Origin: a virus
Strand: one strand, 5' to 3'
Length of the DNA stretch: 35,649 nt
Virus record (IMG/VR): IMGVR_UViG_3300021517_000014
Coordinates: 1 to 35,649 of that record
The translations under genes were made by a program, and so were the position numbers. The notes under the pieces are model-generated. The model ran no database searches. It saw nothing but the letters and a program-made list of their open reading frames with translations, and was not told the DNA's origin. Numbering within the stretch: the stretch's first letter is position 1; each line of letters starts with the position of its first letter. This document shows, piece by piece, positions 16,383 through 22,173 of the stretch.

Positions 16383-16580
16383 CTATGGAGCGCTAGGGTG
16401 GGATTCGAACCTCCTTTTATCAGCTGGAAGCAGATCGTGTAGCCTATTCACTGCTAGCGCATATATATTATATGTGTTTAATAATGTATCTTCTTTTGCA
16501 ATCGATGTACCACACTTCTTAAGTACAGACTCGAAGGTTTCTTTCTTATTCCATTTTGTTGGTGTGATTTTAGTATTCAT
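16383..16580 (-). CDS. Small ORF overlapping the tRNA (doubtful)
   Basis: A 65-codon frame from ATG 16578-16580 (an alternative ATG lies at 16592). The first ~40 residues (MNTKITPTKWNKKETFESVL, then KKCGTSIAKEDTLLN) look protein-like, but the last ~25 are a translation of the tRNA-like gene. It may be a real small gene whose end was invaded by, or overlaps, the tRNA. No homologue is recognised. Confidence 0.3.
   Translation of the reverse strand: MNTKITPTKWNKKETFESVLKKCGTSIAKEDTLLNTYNIYALAVNRLHDLLPADKRRFESHPSAP
16386..16460 (-). tRNA. tRNA-Gly(UCC)-like gene with encoded CCA
   Basis: On the minus strand a perfect 7-bp acceptor stem GCGCTAG/CTAGCGC encloses a cloverleaf-like arrangement: D arm with GG in the loop, anticodon arm ATCTG-CTTCCAG-CTGAT (T33 present, anticodon TCC), 4-nt variable loop, and T loop TTCGAAT. 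CCA is encoded after a T discriminator. Weaknesses are a T·T mismatch in the anticodon stem, two mismatches in the T stem (GGAGG against CCCAC), and one extra base before the acceptor strand. A TATAAT (16467-16472) ends 6 nt upstream, which would start transcription at the mature 5' end. It would read GGA and GGG codons. It may be partly degenerate. Confidence 0.55.
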
Positions 16581-16774
16581 GTATTTAAACAATAATTTGT
16601 TTTATCGGCCTGACATAGCGTAACATAGGGTGAGCCCTGGTAGGGATAAATATCGACAGAATTAAACCTTCCACAAGTGGGACACCTCCCACAGTTAGGA
16701 CAAATAGAGTTGTTTTTGTTTTCTTTTTGTAACAAGGCACTGTTTACGTTGTTTTTAGGCTGTTTATTGGTCAT
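16577..16774 (-). CDS. Small zinc-ribbon protein
   Basis: A 65-residue protein with CPNCGRCPTCGR at about residues 25-36, giving three to four cysteines in CxxC spacing, plus two further cysteines in the C-terminal part (LCQADKTNYC). This suggests one zinc site. It lies 26 nt downstream of the NinG-like gene. The start is preceded by TTTTAACTAATTCAAATG, the genome's start motif. Function is unknown; small zinc ribbons in phages often bind nucleic acid or host proteins. Confidence 0.55.
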   Translation of the reverse strand: MTNKQPKNNVNSALLQKENKNNSICPNCGRCPTCGRFNSVDIYPYQGSPYVTLCQADKTNYCLNT

Positions 16775-16800
16775 TTGAATTAGTTAAAATTTATTACAAT

Positions 16801-17205
16801 TTAGCTTTTAAGCATCAACAGCTCGTTTACCTCTTTAGTATAATACTCTATAAGAGCGTTATAATCAACATTTTTAGTGATTTCTTTAGAGAGTTTTAGT
16901 AGTTCATCTCTTACATCTTCGCCATGTAAGTCAATTATAGCAAGTTCATGAAGATGATTTTTCCCCCTACCGTATCCATTACATCCCCAACATTGAGCAT
17001 GGCAGTTGTATTCGTGGAATCTAGTGTTGAGTTCAATCCTTGTAATCCAGTGTCCGTTTTGCATCTCTTTCCAGTGTTTGGTTGTAGGACAGGTGACACA
17101 GGTAACCATACCGTTCTCTCTTGCGTCTCTTAGTCTTATGTATTTACTAAAAACAGAGTCTGCTTTTGCTTTAAGTTTTGACGTGCTTAGTTTTTTGGTT
17201 TTCAT
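16801..17205 (-). CDS. NinG/Rap-like recombination protein
   Basis: A 134-residue protein with the order of conserved elements seen in lambda NinG (Rap): FSKYIRLRDARENGMVTCVTC, GHWITRIELNTRFHEYN, then CHAQCWGCNGYGRGKN and a helical tail. The cysteine/histidine set (CVTC, NGHW, CHAQCWGC) resembles an HNH-type zinc/nuclease centre. Lambda NinG binds and cuts branched recombination intermediates. The protein is shorter than lambda NinG (about 200 residues), lacking much of the N-terminus. It follows the ORF6C-like regulator by 2 nt and may work with the ERF annealing protein. Confidence 0.75.
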   Translation of the reverse strand: MKTKKLSTSKLKAKADSVFSKYIRLRDARENGMVTCVTCPTTKHWKEMQNGHWITRIELNTRFHEYNCHAQCWGCNGYGRGKNHLHELAIIDLHGEDVRDELLKLSKEITKNVDYNALIEYYTKEVNELLMLKS

Positions 17206-17207
17206 GG

Positions 17208-17900
17208 TTAGTTTTTGTAGATTTTCCGGGCTAAAGCATATAGGTCGTCTAGGTGGTCATACTCTTCTGCATATTCTATCACAGTCATTTCCTTCTTCTT
17301 CGCTCTCATGGTTATATTAATTCCATACCTAGAGTAGAACTGTGAGTATAGCTCGCTCCATAGTATGTTGATATATCGGTTCTGTTTAACAGCTTGTTCT
17401 CGTATGAACTTGTTAATCGCCGCCCGTGTGTTCATATCAGGCACGTCCTTCTTTGGCTCTGGCAGTAACGACTCACTTAAAACGCCGAGTTGTTTGATTC
17501 CCTCTCTCTGGACCGTAAGAGCTTCAACCGTCGCTTGTAACCTTTGAACACTTTCTACCAAACTAGGGATCATTTTTTCATACAATTCCAACCTTCTTAC
17601 AACCGAAGCATTGTCCTTAGCCATATTTACCATCTGGTCTTTTGCGTCTTTCAGCTTCGTTTCACGAAATTGAACGGAGCCTTGTCTAAGCCCTTTTCGT
17701 ACCGTGAATTCTGGTATTAGCGCTTTAGAAGCCATTAATTGCTTGCCTTGTTTTTGGCAGTGTTTGTCCTTAAGGTCTGGATTGTTTGTCAGGAACATCG
17801 AGAGGGTGCTTTGGGCAACTCCAAGAAGCTGAGACATCTTTCTTTGACTCAACCACTCTTGATTACCCCCTGTCGTTGTGATATGTTGTTTTTGTTTCAT
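17208..17900 (-). CDS. Regulator with N-terminal helix-turn-helix and ORF6C-like C-terminus
   Basis: A 230-residue protein. Residues ~14-45 (EWLSQRKMSQLLGVAQSTLS) read as a helix-turn-helix. A long coiled coil follows (~95-140, RRLELYEKMIPSLVESVQRL). The C-terminus (NTRAAINKFIREQAVKQNRY, then LWSELYSQFYSRYGINI) matches the pattern of the ORF6C domain found at the end of phage antirepressors. I infer a DNA-binding regulator. It heads a separate transcript with its own promoter carrying two dyads, consistent with autoregulation. Start ATG 17898-17900 follows TAACCAAAAATGCA. Confidence 0.6.
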   Translation of the reverse strand: MKQKQHITTTGGNQEWLSQRKMSQLLGVAQSTLSMFLTNNPDLKDKHCQKQGKQLMASKALIPEFTVRKGLRQGSVQFRETKLKDAKDQMVNMAKDNASVVRRLELYEKMIPSLVESVQRLQATVEALTVQREGIKQLGVLSESLLPEPKKDVPDMNTRAAINKFIREQAVKQNRYINILWSELYSQFYSRYGINITMRAKKKEMTVIEYAEEYDHLDDLYALARKIYKN

Positions 17901-17907
17901 TGCATTT

Positions 17908-17956
17908 TTGGTTATGTAGCGTAACCAATTGTATCAGAATTAAACTTCTGACACAA
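17908..17956 (-). promoter_or_regulatory. Promoter with two operator-like dyads for the ORF6C-like gene
   Basis: On the minus strand TTGTGT (17951-17956), 17 nt, TACAAT (17928-17933). The spacer carries the inverted repeat TCAGAA-N6-TTCTGA (17934-17951). Downstream, over the expected start of transcription, lies a second perfect repeat, TTGGTTA-N7-TAACCAA (17908-17928). The two dyads differ in sequence, so they may bind different regulators, or the second may be a leader hairpin. Confidence 0.6.
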
Positions 17957-17959
17957 GGG

Positions 17960-17983
17960 AAAAGGGCTTTAATTGGCCCTTTT
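17960..17983. terminator. Intrinsic terminator at the end of the early operon (possibly bidirectional)
   Basis: AAAAGGGC (17960-17967) pairs with GCCCTTTT (17976-17983) around an 8-nt loop. The stem overlaps the stop codon of the 86-residue gene. The following T run is longer on the plus strand (7 T) than on the minus strand (4 T), so it could stop transcription in both directions, more strongly rightward. Confidence 0.6.
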
Positions 17984-18229
17984 TTTAAAATCGGTTAAGT
18001 TTTGTTGTAGTTTGTCGTCTGTTAAGTCTATCTTTCTCGTTATTTCGATCAATCTGTCAAAGTTGGAATCATTATTGTTGATGTTGTAGGCCTTAATTAC
18101 GCGGCAGATGTAACCGTGAGGCAGTCCTGATTGGTGTTCCACAGTATCCGTTGCCACGCCTCGCCATTTTAATCCGTATTTGTTTTTTAGATTTTCTAGT
18201 TTTGTATATATTTCTTTTGTTGGCTCCAT
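17969..18229 (-). CDS. Small helical protein, possible DNA-binding
   Basis: An 86-residue protein I do not recognise with confidence. The part GVATDTVEHQSGLPHGYICRVIKAYN (read in two halves) could form a helix-turn-helix, with the rest helical and polar. It is the last gene before the operon terminator, its stop codon lying in the terminator stem. It overlaps the end of the cytosine methyltransferase gene by 34 nt. The start context ACTTAAAC-8 nt-ATG fits the start motif. Confidence 0.5.
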   Translation of the reverse strand: MEPTKEIYTKLENLKNKYGLKWRGVATDTVEHQSGLPHGYICRVIKAYNINNNDSNFDRLIEITRKIDLTDDKLQQNLTDFKKRAN

Positions 18230-19857
18230 TGTATTTGTTTAAGTATGTGTTTAATAATCTCACTATTAAAGGCGTTCCCACACATCTTATATTTTTGACT
18301 GTCTGATATTGGTTTCCCTTTGTGTGTTGCTTTGTCGAAATAATCATCTGGCATTGATTGGAGGCGCAAACACTCTGTCGGGGTGAGTTTTCTGACGGTG
18401 TTTTTTTTCAAATCAAGTACACCCTGTCCAGTTTTTGCTGTTTGGCATTGTGAGTTTGACCCAAGGGTGTTTGTTTTGTCAAAGTTCAAGGTTCGGTTGT
18501 AATTAGACACGACTGCGTACAGCCCAGTCTTCGCGCCCCCGCCACCGCCATTTGCCGATAGTAATATGCTTTTGCCTTCTTGCGAACAAATTCTGTCTCC
18601 TTGGCCGCCAAAGTTTAGTGAGCCGATCCTTTTTGACACATCTACGCCCTTAACATAATACTTCACGTTAACATTTTCTTCCAAAATGTCTTTCAAAATT
18701 ATCCCTCTGTCTTCTGGTTGTGGAATTTCTACTTGTTCATATTTTATTGGGGTTATTCCTCCACAACACGAACAGATATTATTCTGTCCTTTTTGCATGA
18801 ATTGCAACTCCGACAAAGTGGTTGTAAGTTCTCCAAATCGTTCGTCCCACCCTTGCTCACTGGGATTATGTGGTCTACCGTTAAGTCCTCCATAGAACCG
18901 CAAAACGAACATTCCGTGTTTATCTTTCTCCACATATCCAACAATTCCTCGTTCCCAATCATATTGATAGTTTTCTTGCCCCTTCTCCACGCCTCTCTCT
19001 GTGCCCTCCTCATTCTTACTTCGGGTTTGGAAGAGTATTTTTTGTAATATTTTAGAAAACTCTTTTTGTTGTTCAGGCGATAATTTTTGCCATACTCCAA
19101 CAATTCTTTCTTTTTTCTCTTGTAGTATTTCTTTTGGTAATCTTTCTTTCTTTGGCTCGGTTTCTTGTCGTTCTGCTTTTTGTTGATGTTCATACAATTC
19201 TCCGAGCAACATTTCTGTGTGGAGTTCTTGCGAAAAAACTCTTTGTCGCAAATCTTGCACCTTGTTTTCTTCTTTGGATTCTTCTTGTAGTAACTTTTCA
19301 ACACCTGTTCTCTGTGTTTTTGAAGTTTCTCCTCCGTGTTGTATCTCGTTAAGTAATTGCTCATACTTACAATTATAGCACAAATCTAAACGAGATGAAA
19401 TCCAAAATAATCGTTTCCTGTTTTGTGCCGACACTAAACTGGCATTTATCATTACAGGTTCTATACCCAATGCTTCTGTAATAGTACCTCTTGCTTCTTT
19501 TGGCATTGATGCGACATTTTCCAATATGAAGTATTTAGGTTTCACCTCATCTCGTATTCTTACATATTCCCAGAATAACCCCGACCTTGTCCCTTTAAGC
19601 CCTTCTCTGTTTTTTTTAGCAATAGACAAATCTTGGCACGGCGACCCGCCTATCATTAAATCTGGCCGGAAATCTACCGATAACCCCACCACGCTTCCCA
19701 ACTGTATTGTATTGGGGAAATTACCTTGTGTGACTGCAATGGCATAGGAGTCTGTTTCGCTTGCATAGTATTGCTCAATAGACATCCCAACCTCTTTTAA
19801 CGCCTGTTGTGCAACTGACATCCCATCAAACAAGCTTAAAACTTTGATTTTCTTCAT
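18196..19857 (-). CDS. dcm: DNA (cytosine-5) methyltransferase interrupted by an in-frame 624-bp insert
   Basis: A 553-residue frame with the C5-methyltransferase motifs in order: I LFDGMSVAQQAL (~9-20), IV GGSPCQDLS (catalytic Cys ~74), VI LENVASM (~112-118), VIII QNRKRLFW (~145-152), then IX RKLTPTECLRLQSMPDDY and X KMCGNAFNSEI near the end. Between VIII and IX, about residues 168-375 are a Gln/Lys/Glu-rich segment unlike any methyltransferase. This is the reading-frame shadow of an HNH endonuclease gene (18753-19364) in the +1 frame. Without it the protein would be ~345 residues, normal for the family, with KYEQ running into VEIPQPEDRGIILKDILEE. It may still methylate, since the variable target-recognition region tolerates insertions. 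It starts at TAATG overlapping the upstream stop. Confidence 0.85.
   Translation of the reverse strand: MKKIKVLSLFDGMSVAQQALKEVGMSIEQYYASETDSYAIAVTQGNFPNTIQLGSVVGLSVDFRPDLMIGGSPCQDLSIAKKNREGLKGTRSGLFWEYVRIRDEVKPKYFILENVASMPKEARGTITEALGIEPVMINASLVSAQNRKRLFWISSRLDLCYNCKYEQLLNEIQHGGETSKTQRTGVEKLLQEESKEENKVQDLRQRVFSQELHTEMLLGELYEHQQKAERQETEPKKERLPKEILQEKKERIVGVWQKLSPEQQKEFSKILQKILFQTRSKNEEGTERGVEKGQENYQYDWERGIVGYVEKDKHGMFVLRFYGGLNGRPHNPSEQGWDERFGELTTTLSELQFMQKGQNNICSCCGGITPIKYEQVEIPQPEDRGIILKDILEENVNVKYYVKGVDVSKRIGSLNFGGQGDRICSQEGKSILLSANGGGGGAKTGLYAVVSNYNRTLNFDKTNTLGSNSQCQTAKTGQGVLDLKKNTVRKLTPTECLRLQSMPDDYFDKATHKGKPISDSQKYKMCGNAFNSEIIKHILKQIQWSQQKKYIQN
18733..18744. repeat. 12-bp imperfect direct repeat, right border of the HNH insert in dcm
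   Basis: TTGTTCATATTT here matches TTGCTCATACTT at 19357-19368 in 10 of 12 bases. On the coding strand both read Lys-Tyr-Glu-Gln in the dcm frame. They are exactly 624 bp (208 codons) apart and bracket the HNH gene, as a target-site duplication would. Confidence 0.65.
18753..19364 (-). CDS. HNH homing-type endonuclease nested out of frame inside dcm
   Basis: A 203-residue protein in the +1 frame relative to dcm. An N-terminal zinc site CKICDKEF...CCSENC (~37-57) is followed by a lysine-rich helical middle and a complete HNH domain: CSFCG (~151-155), LTVDHIIPVSKGGTNDLEN (~160-178, the catalytic DH and the NL pair), and PLCRSCN (~181-187). It lies wholly inside the methyltransferase frame. The start codon sits in the first of two imperfect repeats bounding the inserted DNA. 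Its first codons contain AATTACTTAACGA, matching the box found upstream of two other genes here. No start motif precedes its own ATG, so expression may be low or from a separate transcript. Confidence 0.8.
   Translation of the reverse strand: MSNYLTRYNTEEKLQKHREQVLKSYYKKNPKKKTRCKICDKEFFRKNSTQKCCSENCMNINKKQNDKKPSQRKKDYQKKYYKRKKKELLEYGKNYRLNNKKSFLKYYKKYSSKPEVRMRRAQREAWRRGKKTINMIGNEELLDMWRKINTECSFCGSMEDLTVDHIIPVSKGGTNDLENLQPLCRSCNSCKKDRIISVRVVEE
19357..19368. repeat. 12-bp imperfect direct repeat, left border of the HNH insert in dcm
   Basis: Partner of 18733-18744. It includes the HNH start codon and encodes the first KYEQ of the dcm frame. Confidence 0.65.
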
Positions 19858-20102
19858 TAGTATATAACTCTATTAAGATCTACATTACTTAGTTCAGGGG
19901 CAAAAAGTGCCAACCTGATTTTGTATTTAGTGACTTTTAACATATTGTCTAGTCGTGGAGACTCGCCTTCTTCCAGTAGTAGCGTACGGATGAAGGTGGT
20001 CACCTGTAAGATGTTCCGCCTTATATCCTCTCCATGTACGCACTTCTCCCGCACCTCAAGCGTTAGGTCTTCTATTTCTTTGATTCTTTGTTCTGTATTC
20101 AT
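19857..20102 (-). CDS. Small protein of unknown function
   Basis: An 81-residue helical protein (MNTEQRIKEIEDLTLEVREK, DIRRNILQVTTFIRTLLLEE). No family is recognised. Its stop overlaps the dcm start as TAATG, so translation of dcm is probably coupled to it. The start context is ACTTAACGAAAAACAACAATG-like (21 nt repeated almost exactly before the gene at 20130-20279). Confidence 0.5.
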   Translation of the reverse strand: MNTEQRIKEIEDLTLEVREKCVHGEDIRRNILQVTTFIRTLLLEEGESPRLDNMLKVTKYKIRLALFAPELSNVDLNRVIY

Positions 20103-20129
20103 TGTTGTTTTTCGTTAAGTAATTCAAAA

Positions 20130-20279
20130 TTATTTAAAAATTGCTAATATTTCGTTCTTTGGATATTCCCGATAGATGCGGACTACATCTAGTATGGTTG
20201 CCTTGCCTGAGTACACTAAATGTTTGATTTCCTTCTTCTGTTTTTCTGTGAGGTCTGGTATTTGTTTTAGTGCTGTCAT
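20130..20279 (-). CDS. Very small protein, 49 residues
   Basis: A short ORF, ATG 20277-20279 to TAA 20130-20132, that reads like a compact helical protein (MTALKQIPDLTEKQKKEIKH, then LVYSGKATILDVVRIYREYP). Evidence for a real gene: it fills the otherwise empty interval, its start overlaps the upstream stop as TAATG, and it carries the ACTTAAC start box. The C-terminal half (ATILDVVRIYREYPKNEILA) could be a helix-turn-helix, but that is uncertain. Confidence 0.55.
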   Translation of the reverse strand: MTALKQIPDLTEKQKKEIKHLVYSGKATILDVVRIYREYPKNEILAIFK

Positions 20280-20536
20280 TATTGTTTTTTGTTAAGTAAT
20301 TGACACGCCGCATCATAAGTTGTCGAACGAGATTCAGATCCTTCTACATTTGATTGACTCATTACATTTAAGCATTCAAGAACCGCCTCTTCCCTTCCTT
20401 GTTGGTAGCTAAATTTGGCTTGTTCACATAACAAAGTCTTTATTGCAGGATAGCATCTTTTATCTATCTCAACTTCTTCAGGCCACAACATAAACAGTGT
20501 TTTCTCCCAACCTTTAATTGTTATTTGTTCTTTCAT
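20279..20536 (-). CDS. Small protein of unknown function
   Basis: An 85-residue protein with several conserved-looking positions (GWEKTLFMLWPEEVEIDKRC, EAVLECLNVMSQS) but no known motif. It overlaps the Dam-like gene by 4 nt (ATGA) and the 49-residue gene by one base (TAATG). Its last codons, encoding QLLNKKQ, also form the ACTTAAC start box of the next gene, so the box is partly coding. Confidence 0.5.
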   Translation of the reverse strand: MKEQITIKGWEKTLFMLWPEEVEIDKRCYPAIKTLLCEQAKFSYQQGREEAVLECLNVMSQSNVEGSESRSTTYDAACQLLNKKQ

Positions 20537-21129
20537 TGTTGTTGATTAAGTTTATAATCTAAATAGCCACAACTACACCCGACATCCTTAGACTTTAAAC
20601 AATAATCAGCGTGGCTTGTTTTTTCTCCCTCAAAAGTTCGCCCGTGATCAGTTCTCAGCCTAACCAAACACCCTTTTAATCCACAACTCATTAAATCAAT
20701 AAAACTGTCTTCATTGTATGCAATTAAACAACTTGGAGCACCAGCACTATTTTTAGATTCTTTGCCAGTCACATCATAAAATTTAATCCTGCCTTTTAAA
20801 AATAAAACTCCATAAGCTTTAGGCCACACATGTTCAAAGAATGATTTTGTTTCTGTTCTGGCAAACACAAGTGCTATTACATTTTCGTGTTGTGAACACT
20901 TTTTAAGCCACTTGCCAGTTTCGGCACCATAAGGTGGATTACAAAACACCCGTCCTTCCCAGTTTTTTGTTAAACCATCATCTAGAACAGTGTAGTGTTT
21001 TTTTGCTGTGTCCCATGGCCTAGTAATCGGAGAACATGGATCTAAGTCAAAAACCCCAAGAGCTTGAATAATATATTGAGGAGTGAGCCACTCGTCTTTA
21101 CCTTCTGTTTTTTCAAACCTTACGTCCAT
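20533..21129 (-). CDS. dam: DNA N-6-adenine methyltransferase (phage Dam type)
   Basis: A 198-residue protein with the layout of the phage DNA N-6-adenine-methyltransferase family: DEWLTPQYIIQALGVFDLDP (~12-31) at the cofactor pocket, AKKHYTVLDDGLTKNWEGRVFCNPPYG (~46-72, carrying the catalytic NPPY), ALVFARTETKSFFEHVW (~87-103), and FLKGRIKFYDV (~112-122). A second cysteine-rich tail (CLKSKDVGCSCGYL) ends the protein. It methylates adenine in phage DNA, probably to block host restriction, and sits in one operon with the cytosine methyltransferase. Its stop overlaps the next start. Confidence 0.88.
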   Translation of the reverse strand: MDVRFEKTEGKDEWLTPQYIIQALGVFDLDPCSPITRPWDTAKKHYTVLDDGLTKNWEGRVFCNPPYGAETGKWLKKCSQHENVIALVFARTETKSFFEHVWPKAYGVLFLKGRIKFYDVTGKESKNSAGAPSCLIAYNEDSFIDLMSCGLKGCLVRLRTDHGRTFEGEKTSHADYCLKSKDVGCSCGYLDYKLNQQQ

Positions 21130-21134
21130 AATTT

Positions 21135-21647
21135 TTAATTAAATTCTATTAAATGTTTTACTTTGTTGCGCTTGTAGTAACCATAGAACGCCCCTTTACG
21201 CTGTTTATAGATGTTATAATGGTACTGCATAATCTCAGTAGGAGTGACTTGTTTAGCGAGTATTTTCTTGATAAACGGCATGTGATAAGCATCATTGAGA
21301 CCTTGCGAATAATCGTAAGTCTTATTAAAGTTACGAACGGGGTGCTTCTTATACAAATCCCAGCTACCGTTTTCAGCAGTCATCGTAAGGATAAAATCTT
21401 TATCACCCCCGCTTACATCCCAAGCAGCTTTTAGCGCTTCATTTGCCGCCTCTCCCTTCCAGACCGTAAACCTCGGTGTTTTCGATTCGAGTTGTTTAGC
21501 TCCATTATCGCTAGGAATATTATCAGGTCTAGCGCTACTATTGCTGATAATCCAATTGCTAATATCAGGTTTGTTGTTTCCATTTTGAGTTTGGTTAAAT
21601 ATATTGGCGGTTTCTGGCTTGCCCGCCGTGCCACTTAAAAAGAACAA
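21135..21647 (-). CDS. Lysozyme-like (transglycosylase-type) protein
   Basis: A 170-residue frame starting at TTG 21645-21647; no ATG occurs before the domain. The first ~75 residues are Asn/Pro/Ser-rich and overlap a membrane-protein ORF in another frame. From ~75 a compact domain follows: NEALKAAWDVSGGDKDFILT, then MTAENGSWD with a glutamate in the position of the catalytic acid of SLT-type lysozymes, YSQGLNDAYH, and AFYGYYKR near the end. I infer peptidoglycan cleavage. Certainty is limited because the match is by pattern. It overlaps the upstream gene by 13 nt. Confidence 0.45.
   Translation of the reverse strand: MFFLSGTAGKPETANIFNQTQNGNNKPDISNWIISNSSARPDNIPSDNGAKQLESKTPRFTVWKGEAANEALKAAWDVSGGDKDFILTMTAENGSWDLYKKHPVRNFNKTYDYSQGLNDAYHMPFIKKILAKQVTPTEIMQYHYNIYKQRKGAFYGYYKRNKVKHLIEFN
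21431..21583 (-). CDS. Overprinted small membrane protein, holin candidate
   Basis: A 50-residue ORF in a different frame from the lysozyme-like gene and wholly inside it. It has one strongly hydrophobic helix, LILAIGLSAIVALDLIIFLA (~6-25), followed by a basic tail (NRKHRGLRSGRERRQMKR), a layout common to small holins. The ATG (21581-21583) is preceded by TTAACCAAACTCAAA, the best form of this genome's start motif, whereas the host gene starts at a weak TTG. That supports it as a real gene. A pinholin or spanin role is possible. Confidence 0.5.
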   Translation of the reverse strand: METTNLILAIGLSAIVALDLIIFLAIMELNNSNRKHRGLRSGRERRQMKR

Positions 21648-21925
21648 GCTGATAGATTTTCACCTTTAGACTTTGACTTGAGTCTAGCTAAATCTTCTGT
21701 GCTCATATTACCAGACCCTTTAGCGTCAAGCTTTGCCTGAGCTAAAGCAATCTCAGTTTTTTGGCAAGCCTCGTAAGCTGTCTGCGCTGTTAGGACGTTG
21801 TATTTTAAAGCATCCTCTAAAGCGCCCAAAGTGTCAGGCTGCGCCGCTATGACAGCCACCCCGAAACTTGTTAGCCCTAAGATTAAGATCACCGCCCCCG
21901 CTTTTTGTAGTTTTGTTGTTTGCAT
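21635..21925 (-). CDS. Exported or membrane-anchored small protein
   Basis: A 96-residue protein with an N-terminal signal sequence or single membrane helix (AGAVILILGLTSFGVAVIAA, ~9-28) and a polar helical remainder containing two Cys (TAYEACQKTEIALAQAKLDA). It lies directly upstream of the overprinted membrane ORF and lysozyme-like gene, suggesting a role in lysis or the envelope. Start ATG follows AATTAACAAAAAAACAT. It heads a possible transcript from the promoter at 21961-21989. Confidence 0.55.
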   Translation of the reverse strand: MQTTKLQKAGAVILILGLTSFGVAVIAAQPDTLGALEDALKYNVLTAQTAYEACQKTEIALAQAKLDAKGSGNMSTEDLARLKSKSKGENLSACSF

Positions 21926-21960
21926 ATGTTTTTTTGTTAATTAATTATGCTTATACTAAT

Positions 21961-21989
21961 ATACTACATTACCGTAAATACAAAATCAA
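21961..21989 (-). promoter_or_regulatory. Possible sigma-70-type promoter before the exported protein
   Basis: On the minus strand TTGATT (21984-21989), 17 nt, TAGTAT (21961-21966), about 36 nt before the start at 21925. It lies in the only gap between 21925 and the zinc-finger gene. Confidence 0.4.
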
Positions 21990-21996
21990 TAGATTT

Positions 21997-22173
21997 TTAT
22001 TCCAAACCGCATTTGTTTTTCCAGTATTTCAAACACGACTTGCTTGGGAATACTTTAACGAATGGGTTTTTTGTGAGTAGTTCTTTTAATCGCTCAACAA
22101 CAACCTTGCATGAGACACAAGCATCTTTCCCATCCCTAGGAGCAATTGCAGCTTGGCAGTATTTACACTTCAT
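21997..22173 (-). CDS. Small zinc-finger protein, 58 residues
   Basis: ATG 22171-22173 to TAA 21997-21999. It contains MKCKYCQAAI and ACVSCK, two CxxC pairs 13 residues apart that would bind one zinc, then a helical segment (VVVERLKELLTKNPFVKVF) and a second Cys pair near the end. It overlaps the ribbon-helix-helix gene by 11 nt in another frame. Plus-strand frames across it are shadows. The role is unknown; a nucleic-acid-binding factor is plausible. Confidence 0.55.
   Translation of the reverse strand: MKCKYCQAAIAPRDGKDACVSCKVVVERLKELLTKNPFVKVFPSKSCLKYWKNKCGLE

Noticed and set aside
18753-19364. Intein in the cytosine methyltransferase
   Set aside because: The HNH frame is +1 relative to dcm, and the dcm-frame insert shows none of the intein splicing motifs.
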